A DNA stretch of 64,000 nucleotides from Medicago truncatula (taxonomy: Eukaryota > Streptophyta > Magnoliopsida > Fabales > Fabaceae). The stretch covers positions 24,049,255 to 24,113,254 of the forward strand of contig NC_053048.1 in assembly GCF_003473485.1 (NCBI RefSeq). The letters run 5' to 3'. Both the position numbers and the translations under genes were made by a program. Shown in pieces: positions 13,117 to 23,777 of the stretch. Position 1 is the stretch's first letter. Each line of letters opens with the position of its first letter. Below the pieces are notes generated by a model that saw only the letters and a program-made list of their open reading frames with translations, ran no database searches and was not told the DNA's origin.

Positions 13117-13711
13117 TAGGGCTGGAAATGAGTAGAGTCGAATTGAACCTGTCTGAGCTTGACTCGACTCGTTAAGAATTGACTCGGTTTGAACTTCGGT
13201 TCGAGTTTGACATGAACTTTTTTTCTAGCTCGAATTCGGCTCGCTTAAAGTTCACGAACAGTTTGATTCAACTCATTAGGTTCATTTCGTTTGTTCAAAG
13301 CACGTAACTTTAGATATGAAAATGAGTAAAGTCACTTGAAACACGTAACTCAAGTAAAAAAAAATTTAAATTTTTGACACATAAATATATTTGAATTTAT
13401 ATCATTTTTTAATTGACTGGATGAGGCTATTATTATAGATAGTAATTAACACTGGTATGCAACCACCAAATCCAGTTTTACCTTCTTGTGTCATATGTTT
13501 CTCTTATTATAGATAATAGTATCCTCCATTTTTCATGCATGTTTCAATGCGGGACTATGTTAGTTTTGAAATCCTTAAAAATTACAACAACATTGTGCAC
13601 AGCGTTGTCTATCAATTTTAATGTAGCTCATTTTTATCCTCTTATATTACTAAATGTTTGTCTTAGTTTTTAAAGTATTATATATAATCAATTATCTAAT
13701 TGTGTAAAATC

Positions 13712-13762
<51 letters not shown>

Positions 13763-13941
13763 CAAGTCATCTCGTGAACCAACCAAGTTGAACTACATAT
13801 AGATCAAGTTCAACTCAATTAGTTGACGAACTTAATTTTCAGATCAAGTTCGGCTCATTTGGTTCATCAACCAAGTTCGACGAATCAATTGAATCGAATT
13901 ACGAACTTTTATCGAGTTGATTCGGTTCATTGTCGGCCCTA
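13117..13941. mobile_element. Non-autonomous hAT-like element
   Basis: The terminal inverted repeats are TAGGGCTGGAAATGA at the left and, reverse-complemented, TAGGGCCGACAATGA at the right. The 8-bp target duplication GTTCGGGT lies at 13109-13116 and 13942-13949, and 8 bp is typical of hAT elements. The interior is rich in GAACTTG/CAAGTTC-type subterminal motifs and contains a (TA)n tract at 13714-13760. There is no transposase. The flanks are themselves repetitive GTTCGGGTT-like sequence, which slightly weakens the target-duplication call. Confidence 0.7.
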
Positions 13942-14035
13942 GTTCGGGTTAGTTTGATTCAGTTTGATTTGGTTTAGTTTAGTTTTGAACAGTAGATTAT
14001 ACTTGGGTTGTTTGAGAAGCACCATAGGTGTTTCT

Positions 14036-14235
14036 TTTCGTTTTTTGGTGAGTATGATAATGCTCTCAATTTATTTGTGAAGCACCTTGTTATGGTGTTC
14101 TTTTGATTGTTTGACGAGTCAAGATAATGTTTACAATTTGTTTGCAAATCACCATGCTTTGCTTTTTATTTGGATAGTTTGATGAGTCAAGATATTGCTC
14201 ACAATTTATTTGTGAAATCTCATGTAGTTGTCCAA
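14036..14235. repeat. Degenerate ~66-bp tandem repeats
   Basis: About three diverged units, each with a GCACCAT-type start, a GATGAGTCAAGATA-type middle and a CTCACAATTTATTTGTGAA-type end, lie just upstream of the 243-bp array. Confidence 0.55.
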
Positions 14236-14258
14236 GATATCTACAACATCAATACAAG

Positions 14259-16178
14259 ACCAATTTCTCATGAAGCTTTGCACGAAATTTAAGGTTGTTG
14301 ATGGTATTTTGCTGAATCTCGTTCCATTTTTTGGATACATGTGTTGGCGAACTTCTTAGAGGAATATCTTCTTACTCTTTAAACTATGTATCATGATTTT
14401 GTCTTCTCTAAGCCTGTGGCAATTGCATATGGTAAAATTAATTGAGTTGATTTTAATGGTAAAATTAGTATAATTTACTATTCTTGTTAACCAATACATG
14501 ACCAATTTCTCATGAAACTTTGCACGAAATTTAAGGTTGTTGGAGGTATTTTGCTGAATCTTGTTCCTTTTTTAGATACATGTGTTGGTGAACGTCTTAT
14601 AGAGGAACATCTTCTTACTCTTCAAACTATGTATCATGATTTTGTCTTCTCTAAGCCTGTGGCAATTGCATATGGTAAAATTAATTGAGTTGATTTTAAT
14701 GGTAAAATTAGTATAATTTACTATTCTTGTTAACCAATACATGACCAATTTCTCATGAAACTTTGCACGAAATTTAAGGTTGTTGGAGGTATTTTGCTGA
14801 ATCTTGTTCCTTTTTTGGATACATGTGTTGGCGAACGTCTTATAGAGGAACATCTTCTTACTCTTCAAACTATGTATCATGATTTTGTCTTCTCTAAGCC
14901 TGTGGCAATTGCATATGGTAAAATTAATTGAGTTGATTTTAATGGTAAAATTAGTATAATTTACTATTCTTGTTAACCAATACATGACCAATTTCTCATG
15001 AAACTTTGCACGAAATTTAAGGTTGTTGGAGGTATTTTGCTGAATCTTGTTCCTTTTTTAGATACATGTGTTGGGGAACGTCTTATAGAGGAACATCTTC
15101 TTACTCTTCAAACTATGTATCATGATTTTGTCTTCTCTAAGCCTGTGGCAATTGCATATGGTAAAATTAATTGAGTTGATTTTAATGGTAAAATTAGTAT
15201 AATTTACTATTCTTGTTAACCAATACATGACCAATTTCTCATGAAACTTTGCACGAAATTTAAGGTTGTTGGAGGTATTTTGCTGAATCTTGTTCCTTTT
15301 TTGGATACATGTGTTGGCGAACGTCTTATAGAGGAACATCTTCTTACTCTTCAAACTATGTATCATGATTTTGTCTTCTCTAAGCCTGTGGCAATTGCAT
15401 ATGGTAAAATTAATTGAGTTGATTTTAATGGTAAAATTAGTATAATTTACTATTCTTGTTAACCAATACATGACCAATTTCTCATGAAACTTTGCACGAA
15501 ATTTAAGGTTGTTGGAGGTATTTTGCTGAATCTTGTTCCTTTTTTAGATACATGTGTTGGGGAACGTCTTATAGAGGAACATCTTCTTACTCTTCAAACT
15601 ATGTATCATGATTTTGTCTTCTCTAAGCCTGTGGCAATTGCATATGGTAAAATTAATTGAGTTGATTTTAATGGTAAAATTAGTATAATTTACTATTCTT
15701 GTTAACCAATACATGACCAATTTCTCATGAAACTTTGCACGAAATTTAAGGTTGTTGGAGGTATTTTGCTGAATCTTGTTCCTTTTTTGGATACATGTGT
15801 TGGCGAACGTCTTATAGAGGAACATCTTCTTACTCTTCAAACTATGTATCATGATTTTGTCTTCTCTAAGCCTGTGGCAATTGCATATGGTAAAATTAAT
15901 TGAGTTGATTTTAATGGTAAAATTAGTATAATTTACTATTCTTGTTAACCAATACATGACCAATTTCTCATGAAACTTTGCACGAAATTTAAGGTTGTTG
16001 GAGGTATTTTGCTGAATCTTGTTCCCTTTTTTGATACATGTGTTGGTGAACGTCTTATAGAGGAACATCTTCTTACTCTTCAAACTACGTATCATGATGT
16101 TGTCATCTCTTGACGATTGCATATGGTAAAATAAGTTGAGTTGATTTTAATGGTAAAATTAGTATAATTTATTAAAAT
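14259..16178. repeat. 243-bp tandem repeat array with dimeric higher-order structure
   Basis: Eight units start at 14259, 14501, 14744, 14987, 15230, 15473, 15716 and 15959, at the phrase ACCAATTTCTCATGAA. The inner units are nearly identical and the first and last are diverged. Units 2, 4 and 6 read TTTTAGATACATG while units 3, 5 and 7 read TTTTGGATACATG then GTTGGCGAACG, so the repeating period is about 486 bp. Because 243 is divisible by three, the minus strand shows long repeated open frames (139, 139 and 192 codons). They have no recognisable domain and are best read as an artefact of the repeat. Confidence 0.9.
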
Positions 16179-16185
16179 ATTCTTA

Positions 16186-16540
16186 TTAATTTTAATTAGT
16201 GAAATAGTTAATTAGAGTGAAATTCAATAAATAGGGATATATTAGTGGAAAAAATAAATAAATGTTATATTGATATTCTAAAGTCACAGTTATTTGAAGA
16301 CATAAAAAAATTGTTAAAAATACAATTAAAATGAGACGGAGGGGCTAATTTGTTACTCTAATAAAGTTTGATATACTCCCTCCGTCATAAAATAATTGTC
16401 TCTTTAAAAAATTTCTCTGTCGCAGTATAACTAACACTTTAGAATATCAATGCAGCATTTTTTTTTTTACTATTATATCTTTGTGTATTGAATTTCATCC
16501 AACTTAACTATTTCAATAACTACAATTAATACAAATATTT
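16186..16540. mobile_element. Two MITE halves in inverted orientation
   Basis: The block 16186-16344, ending GAGACGGAGGGG, is the reverse complement in outline of 16375-16530, beginning ACTCCCTCCGTC. Shared segments include TTGATATTCTAAAGT against ACTTTAGAATATCAA, and GAAATTCAATA against TATTGAATTTC-type sequence. A unique spacer of about 30 bp separates them. The ends resemble Stowaway-type MITE termini. Confidence 0.6.
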
Positions 16541-16876
16541 TAGTAAATAATAGTTTTAATATTGAAATTGTTGAGGGGTGGTTTTAGGTCAATTTATGAC
16601 CTGAAATCACCCCTCTTCATCTTTTTCTAGTCCATTTCAATTTAAAATTTTCACATAAAACTAGATTTTTTCTTCGTGATTTCGTCATCCGAGTGTGGTG
16701 GTGTGTTATTCGTCGTCTTGTGCGGAGTTGTTTGATTTTCTGTCTTGTTGCAGTGTTCATTTGATTCATATTGAAAGATTGATTATTCAATCAAAGATTT
16801 GAGCGTCGACATATGGGTATTTCGGTCATTTTAATTTTATCATATATTTTTGTAGGCATTATATCGCTATATGCTA
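16541..16876. other. Intergenic, nothing recognised
   Basis: AT-rich sequence between two MITE insertions, without a gene or RNA signature. Confidence 0.4.
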
Positions 16877-17156
16877 CTCCCTCCGTCCCAAATTGTATGA
16901 CGTTTTGGTCATTTCACACGTAGTAAGAAATGTAATTAATATTGTGTGGGGAAGAGAAATTATGAGTTGTTTTACAAAATTATCCTTAATAAATGGTATG
17001 GAAAAGATAAATGAAATAATTGAAAGAAGAGAGAGTAATTAATAGTTAAGGATATAATAGGAAAAATAACATTAGTATTTCATTGGTATTGTAAAGCGAC
17101 ATATAATTTGGGACAATTTTTTTTCCAAAGCGACATACAATTTGGGACAGAGAGAG
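16877..17156. mobile_element. Stowaway-like MITE
   Basis: The 280-bp element begins CTCCCTCCGTCCCAAATTGT and ends with the inverted counterpart ACAATTTGGGACAGAGAGAG. It is flanked by TA on both sides (16875-16876 and 17157-17158), as expected for Tc1/Mariner-related MITEs. Confidence 0.85.
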
Positions 17157-17851
17157 TATTAACTTGGATGTTGTGAGTTTGTTCGCAGATTCATCCCTTA
17201 TGTTTTTAGCAATGTTGAATGATGTACTCTATCAATTTGAATGAATGAATATCGTTTTGTTTTTGTCAAAAATAATTATTGAAATTAACACAATCTATCA
17301 TTTCTTTGAAAATACTGCACAAACCTTAAACGACGGTTATTTTGAAACATAAGGGGTAGAACTTTTGTGCCAAATAACACAATTCATAAAATTAGAGTAA
17401 TGATATTTGGACAAGAGCAATGCTATATCGCTAGAAAAATAACATCAAGAATTCTTCAAGAATAAAGAACAACCAATCATAATGAATTATTTGCCACAAT
17501 TCAAGGAGATGTGGCTAAAAAATAGGAAGTGAATAAATAAATCATACAATTAAAACTTGTCAGTTGTGTCTTAAAAAAATTTGATAGTTGTCAAAATATT
17601 GTTACAAAATATGATAGAATTATCATTTCTCTAAAATTCCCATGTCCATTTGTAAACACTTGAGTGGAAAAGAAGTTGTAGAAAAGGAACGTACTCCAAT
17701 AAGTGGAAACAGACGCGTGCGCATTGAACAGGGCAGGACAGGTAACGAAGAGTTTTATTTTAATTTAAATCAAAATCTGATGACAGATCAAATCCATTTT
17801 TTCAATCGTTATCTTCATATTTTCAAGATCATTTGAGTATTCAACTTGATC
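17157..17851 (+). promoter_or_regulatory. Upstream region of second REM gene
   Basis: No gene is recognised. An open frame at 17642-17836 has no domain and probably belongs to the 5' leader or promoter. Confidence 0.35.
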
Positions 17852-20722
17852 ATGGCCAATGAATTTCCTCCAACCCATTTTTTTAAGATCATATGTGATC
17901 AAAGCCTTCATCAAGGAAAGCTTGTAAGCTTCTACTCATTTACCTTTTTTTCAAGCTTTTGTTGTGCATATAATTTCTTTCTCAAGCTTTTGTTGCCATT
18001 TACAATTAAAATATCTGTTTCCGTTATATTAATATGGTTTAATTAACTGACAGATAATCCCAAGAAAGTTTGTGGAGAAATATGGAGAAGGTTTATCAAA
18101 TGCTATATATCTAAAGACTCCAAATGGTGCAAAGTGGAAATTAAATTTGGTAAAAAGTGATGGTAAAATATGGTTTGAAAAGGGTTGGAAAGAATTTGTG
18201 AAGTATCATTCTTTATCTCAAGGCCATCTTCTGCTTTTCAAATATGGAAGAACTTCCCATTTTCATGTGCACATCTTTGATAAGAGTGCCTTAGAGATAA
18301 AATACCCTTCCCAAAGAGTTGAATCAAAAAGGGTATCCAACGATCTAGGAAATAAACCTCAGAATGATGAAGATTTGGAAGATTATATAGCAAGTAAAAA
18401 GAGAAAAACTAACTTGTCATTCGAATTTAATCAACCATATGAAATTGGAAGCAATAGCTGTGTTAATGTTGGGAAATTGGAAAAGGTAGCAGCTTTGAAT
18501 CATATTGACAAAAAGTGTAAAGGTACGAGAATTTGTGTTGTCAATGTCTCATGAATCATGCATACTTCACATATTAGCCTGAGTTATTAGCTTCTCATTC
18601 TTAATTTACTTTCACTTTTTGTTTGGTTAAGTTTCATTTTATGTCATGCAACTCGTTCGTTATATTTCAATTTTTAGAATAGATTAATGAAATTATGGGT
18701 TAGGGTGCTTGAATTTTGCAGGAAAGCAATTGGCTATTGCTAAGAAGGTTACAACCTTTGACAGAGCAAACTCTATGAGAACTTGTAATCCATCTTTTAT
18801 TGCTGTCATGCATCCATCATACATTGATGCTGCTTGTAATCTGGTAAGCTGCAAATAAAGATTTTGCTTGAAGTTTATAATTTTTTTTAATGGATGAGGG
18901 TCATTTCTTTTTTCAGTGTTAACCCTCCGATTCTTTGGGGAAGGGGCCCCTGGTAATCTGGAGTTCGGTCGTGGGGTAAGTATAGCCTGGCCAAGTTGTT
19001 AGAGGGGTTGTGGTTGGTAGATGGGAAAATGAATAGAATTGAGGAGGTAGTGTTCGGCTATATATCTTTGGATGTGTCGGGCACTGACGTAAGTGTTGGC
19101 ATTTATTTGGGCTACACCTCTTATCCGGATCCCAACAAGAGTGAACTTAGCGGTAAGAGGGATTTTGGGGGTGGAAAACTCTAGAAGTTGTGTTTTGTGT
19201 GGTTTGAGGGGCGAAACGGAGGTGCATCTCTTCTTGCATTGCGAGGAGGTACAAAGGGTTTGGAAAAAGCTTATGTGTTGGCTTCATTGTTATTTTATTG
19301 TCCCAAATAATCTTTTGGTGCATTTGGAATGTTGGCCGAAAGAGGTGTCCTCTAAAAAACTTAGACAATGTTTTTGGTTAACTTGGAATGTGGGTGATTT
19401 TGAAGGTGAGGAAAGAGATAATTTTCAATAATGGGACTTTTGAGGTTGGTGAGGTAGTGGAGAATATTAAGGTTATCTCTTGGACTTGGAGCTTGCATAG
19501 GCTTAAGATCGGTCCAAGTTTGTATTATGAATGGTGTTGGAATACCAGCGAATGTTTTCTTAGATGGTTTGGGTGGGATTTTCTGTTGTGTGGGTAACTG
19601 AGGGTGATGCTTCGGCTGGCATAGGTTCCATAGGTGTCACTGTGTGTTGGCAGTATCTTTCTTTTTCGTTGTATGGGGAGGTTTGTTTTGTTCTAGTGGG
19701 ACAGTTCCTGTATTGCCCTAGCATTGGGACTTTCTATTGTTTCTGTTGACAATTCCCTTTTCTCATGGGGTTGTTTGTTTTAATAATATTGGATGTTAAA
19801 AAAATAAACAAAAGTATAGCCCGACCAAGAACTGTTCCACCTAGAAATCAAATCAGGGTTCTCCTGAACGATCCGTCTTTGAAAAAACAACAATAATAAT
19901 GACCAAATTTTACCCATTAAGTAGGGTCAATAGAATTTATTTTTAGATGTTTTGGTCCCTATGAAAATCTTTGATCAAAATCTCGTCCAAACAATTTTAT
20001 ATGTACTAGCTTAAATTTGTGGTACTTTGTAAGGAGTAAGGACTACACACATTTTTTTTATCCTATTTATTTTGGGTCTTTACATAATAAAAAATGGAAA
20101 CTATTTTTGTTTTGAAAAATATTTGAAACTACTTATTGAAAAGTTTAATGTTAATATTTAATTGTAATTTGGAAAGAGTTGAAATGTTGACATATTGTCA
20201 ACGGTGTAAAATGTTTTACACTATCAACAAAGCAGTCAATCATAGATGTGACTTTTGAAGTTGTTATGATTAAACTCAAAACTTGTTAATGATCCAACGA
20301 ATATGATTGATTATTTATGTAAAAAATCTTTAGAGTAACAATGTATATGAATTAAATTCATTTGAAAAACTATACTTTTACACTCACCATGTATTTACTA
20401 ATACTCAAGAACCTTTGTTTTTTTTTCATTTGCTTGACAGCATATACCAAGTGAGTTTGGTAAAAGACACTTATTAGGTTTAGGGAAAAAGAAAGGAGAT
20501 ATTCATCTTAGGTTATTAAATGGGAAAGTTTGGCCTGCAAGGTACCTAATTAGGAAAGGCAATAGAAAAGGAGAAAAATTTGAAATGTACTCAAGTGAAT
20601 GGAAGACATTTGCAGAAGACAACAACTTGAAAGTTGGTGATGTTTGCACTTTTGAGCTCTTTCCTACTAGCACTATACTTACCTTCATTGTTCACATCTT
20701 TAGGGATTCTTTTGAGATATAA
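17852..20722 (+). CDS. REM/VRN1-like transcription factor with two B3 domains, tandem paralogue
   Basis: The four-exon model is 17852-17923, 18054-18522, 18722-18843 and 20441-20722, encoding 314 residues with GT-AG introns. The first B3 domain starts at FFKIICDQSLHQGKL and continues through PRKFVEKYGEGLS, LKTPNGAKWKLNLVKSDGKI, WFEKGWKEFVKYHS and LLFKYGRTSHFHVHIFD. A lysine-rich linker leads to the second B3 domain, from MRTCNPSFIAVMHPSYID through SEWKTFAEDNNLKVGDVCTF to ILTFIVHIF. Intron positions and phases match the gene at 10114. The main difference is a TAA before the last short exon of that gene, whose counterpart would be untranslated here. Intron 3 (about 1.6 kb) contains a LINE insertion. 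It should be a nuclear DNA-binding protein, with function beyond that unknown. Confidence 0.85.
18905..19885 (-). repeat. Short repeat split by the LINE
   Basis: The two pieces 18919-18995 and 19812-19885 look like the halves of one small repeat. On the minus strand the right piece has a GAACCCTGATTTGATTTC phrase resembling a degenerate tRNA-type B box, so it may be SINE-like. The family assignment is uncertain. Confidence 0.3.
18996..19811 (+). mobile_element. 5'-truncated L1-type LINE inside intron 3
   Basis: The sequence encodes the reverse-transcriptase zinc-binding (zf-RVT) tail of a plant L1 LINE, in broken frames: IPTRVNLAVRGIL, then CVLCGLRGETEVHLFLHCEE, then VWKKLMCWL and FWLTWNV, and finally WSLHRLKIGPSLYYEWCWN. 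It ends in an A-rich tail (TTAAAAAAATAAACAAAA). The flanking direct repeat of 18 bp with two mismatches (AAGTATAGCCTGGCCAAG at 18978-18995 and AAGTATAGCCCGACCAAG at 19812-19829) is a typical LINE target duplication. The insertion lies in sense orientation in the host intron and leaves the exons intact. Confidence 0.9.
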
Positions 20723-21080
20723 ACAATTGAAAACTTTCAAGGTAGGATCATGTTTAATTTTGTTTTAAAACTTTTCCTATATTGTCAAACAAATTAATTT
20801 AGCAACATTGTGCAGAATCAACACACTAAGGAGTGGAGCTATTTTGGAATAGAGAAGGGACATGAAAATCATCTTTACTACCTAATCACCATAACAACAA
20901 GAGTTTCAAAAATGTTCTTCTATGCACTCTGTTTGATCCAGTTCATGTTTTTGAACACTACTATTAACCAAAAATGGTACAACTACTATTTTGCTTCGCT
21001 TTGGTGTTTGCGCCTGAGCTTCACTTGATTGAATGTAATGCCTACTTTGTTGTTTTTCTTCATGAATTTTTGCAAAATAC
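20723..21080 (+). other. 3' flank of second REM gene
   Basis: A possible 3'-UTR intron matches the last intron of the first REM gene, with a donor at CAAGGTAGGAT near 20740 and an acceptor TTGTGCAG before 20817. No other gene is seen. Confidence 0.4.
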
Positions 21081-22100
21081 TTTTCACTAAAGATGTTGGA
21101 ATAAGCTGTTGCAAAATACTTTTCTATATACTCCCCCTGGTTACACACACATAGCTATTGTTTCTTTTCCTTCTCAACGCAACCACTCGGTTACATAGCA
21201 TGTCTTTAGGTTCATCGAACAAAACAAAGTAACCAATTCAAGCATGAAAAATCTACACAAATTGTGATTTAGATCATTAAGAAGCAAACCTTTCTTGACA
21301 TGATTTCCCTTTTCCATGGCAAGGAGTTCCTCTTTGTTCTTCCCCGAAAAATGAGACAAATCCTATGTGAACATCAACATACAAACAATTACACCACGCA
21401 TGCAGTCAAACACAGGTCACATGTATGCTATCAATAACAGTGTTGTCAAATAAATTTACAGGTACAGGAAAACATGGTGAATTCACGTATACAGTACTAT
21501 AGTGGTCAATACACTGAGATTTGATTTTGTTCCAATGTTGTCTGCAACATCATTCCAATTCCCAAATCCATACATGTCAAGGGCCTAAAACGAAACAAGC
21601 TTGTTATGATAAACAATTTTGATAATAAGTAGATATGCCAACAACATTTAACATGTAGCGGGTAAGAAGAAAGAAGATAGAAGAGTTCCCCATAATCAAA
21701 TCACATACCTCAAGAAGTAACATCTCTTCCTCTGCACTCGAATCTGGACATATAAGCGGAAAAGATAGATTATCCTGCGAAAAGAGATATATTTTAAAAC
21801 TTAAAGTACACTAATTCATCCAATGCTGGAAACTTCATTCATAATGAGATTTTATTGATTTCAGCTTTAAAAGATACATACATGTATGATGATAGTGCAC
21901 AAATCAAGAAATAGTTTAGAACTTCCATTCAGTGTTTATCTCATTATGGTAGCCATAAACGGAAGAAAGTTTGCCCTATGCTCAGAACAGAGTTCTGAAA
22001 AGCACACCTTCATGAGAGAAGTGATAGATAAGCATAGCTGATTAAAGCACATGGAACATGTCAGCAACAGCTTATTCCAACATCTGTAATGAAAAGTATT
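21081..22100. mobile_element. Inverted-repeat-bounded segment holding ADA2 fragments
   Basis: The left repeat CTTTTCACTAAAGATGTTGG, continuing AATAAGCTGTTGC (about 21080-21112), is the inverse of the right one (about 22067-22099, reverse complement CTTTTCATTACAGATGTTGG then AATAAGCTGTTGC). Two mismatches occur over 33 bp. Between them lie exon fragments of an ADA2-like gene. This suggests a Pack-type DNA transposon or an inverted rearrangement. A TTTCTTCA octamer occurs just outside both arms but is not a convincing target duplication. Confidence 0.4.
21290..21774 (-). pseudogene. Transcriptional adaptor ADA2-like fragment, frameshifted
   Basis: Three consecutive ADA2-like exons are readable on the minus strand. 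21709-21774 encodes DNLSFPLICPD then EEEMLLLE. 21460-21584 encodes ALDMYGFGNWNDVADNIGTK and, after a frame change, the SQCIDHY-like and VYVNSPCFPVP segments. 21290-21362 encodes DLSHFSGKNKEELLAM. This is the junction after the ZZ finger plus the SANT domain of ADA2, a subunit of the SAGA/GCN5 histone acetyltransferase complex. One A is missing in the run after ACAAAATCAA, so the SANT exon shifts frame and reaches a TGA. The ZZ-finger exons and the C-terminal SWIRM domain are absent. Splice sites remain GT-AG, so the fragment came from genomic DNA, not mRNA. Confidence 0.8.
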
Positions 22101-22780
22101 TCTTCAAAATAGTCTTTGGATGAGGATAATAATATATTAAGCCACTTAAACTAATTTATTAAAACAGACCCCAATACGCTACACCGACACCACATATGTC
22201 AATTCGCCACATCACTCAATATCATAGGTTGAAGTTTCTCTCGTATAAATCAACACGCCTATGTTGCCGCACAAAGATCAGCTTCAAAATTTACCTTGCA
22301 GAAACAAACACCACCACCTTGCAAAACTTGGCAGTACTACATGGCCTTGAAAGTCGGTTCCACCACAACGTTGGCAACACGATGTTGAACAACCATCACA
22401 GAGACAGTTGAAGGTCATTTCCTGCGTCTTGAGGGAGGCTAGAAGTAACCTCCTGGAAGCTTCAAAGTCAGCTCGGATTGTGGCGTTTGTCTCGTCTGAG
22501 AAATTCAAAAGTCTTTGATCAAGTCTATCAATAAAACTCAGATGCTCCTTTGCAGTATCAGATATTATGATCATGACATGTTGCTCCACCTTCACAACCA
22601 TGCCAGTAGCACTTTTCAGATAAGGAAACCAGCAGATTTACATGATGAACCTTTATTTCTAGTCTTATATGAACATTATCTTCATCCACTTTCTTCACCC
22701 ATCCCTTCACATTTTTCAAAACAACCTTCAAGAAATGTACTTTCTTTCTATTTGCAAATAACTTTGAGCCACTCAAACAT
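22101..22780 (-). other. Unrecognised open frames
   Basis: On the minus strand two overlapping frames (22284-22601, 105 codons, and 22558-22776, 72 codons) have protein-like composition, for example HLSFIDRLDQRLLNFSDETN and WVKKVDEDNVHIRLEIKVHH. No family was recognised. They could be exons of a decayed gene or captured fragments. Confidence 0.25.
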
Positions 22781-23777
22781 AGGTATATATTCTATCTTCA
22801 TTTTTTTACTTTTATTTTCAACATTTCCCGAGCGAGTTCACCCCAAATGACATTTTCAGCATATTTGAATGTTTTTTTTTTCTTTCTGAAAAATGTACTA
22901 TTTACTTTCGGGTTTGTTTAATTTTTATCAACGCAATTGATCTGTAATTCTTTATTGAAATTGGCAATCGACAAAAGCAATGAAAAAAACAAAACTGAAA
23001 ATTCCAGAACAGAAGAATAATAAAAGCTTTGAAGAATCACTTCAAACTTAAAATTAATAAACAAAGTAAACATGGCTGAAACTGATATTGCATTGCATCC
23101 CTAAATACTAATTTTGTTATTTTTCAACTTCTGTGATATTCAGCATCTTCAATTTAATTTTTTATTTAGCATTTTAAGTAAGAAAATAAAGCAACATCTG
23201 AATCTTCATCTTATCATTCACCTCCTCTTCTGGTTACCACTTCCGCTGAATTCGTGTGCTCCAAAATCGGTAATTCTAAATCTTTAACTCATATTGTTTG
23301 TATTTTTTAAATCGATTTGATTGATTTAAGATCCCACCTCTTCAATCATATCCACTGCAGCTCCACCATTTTACCGTCTCTTTTTGAATTACTCGGTTCA
23401 ATTTCACATGCTATTTGCAATTTAGAAAACCTTATTTCAAACTAGAAAAGGTTTATCAAAATTATTTTGCAAGCAGGAAAACATTAAAAAAGGTTTTGAG
23501 GAAGTTTTGTAAACTGAAACAACTCAAAGTTTTCTGGTTTGTCACTTGCTCTTTCTGGTTCAATAATGTATGTTGCCTAATTTGTCATTGAACCAATAAA
23601 CATAAACGAAAACCACATTCACAATCATTTAGCAACAAATGCAAGAAAATATAATTTTAATTCGTATTAATAAAGCATGCTAGCCATGTATGTGTACAAG
23701 GTTCTTGGAAAATTTAAGTGCACAAGGCAAAAGTAATACCTTTTGAGTCTCTTCAAAGGTAACCATCCAAATTACCA
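22781..23777. other. Intergenic, nothing recognised
   Basis: AT-rich sequence downstream of the F-box pseudogene with no credible coding, RNA or repeat signature. Confidence 0.4.

Noticed and set aside
14259..16178. CRISPR-like array
   Set aside because: Units are 243 bp and contiguous without variable spacers, in a plant nuclear context.
17642..17836. 64-codon frame before the second REM gene
   Set aside because: No counterpart upstream of the sister gene, no domain, and it ends before the REM start.
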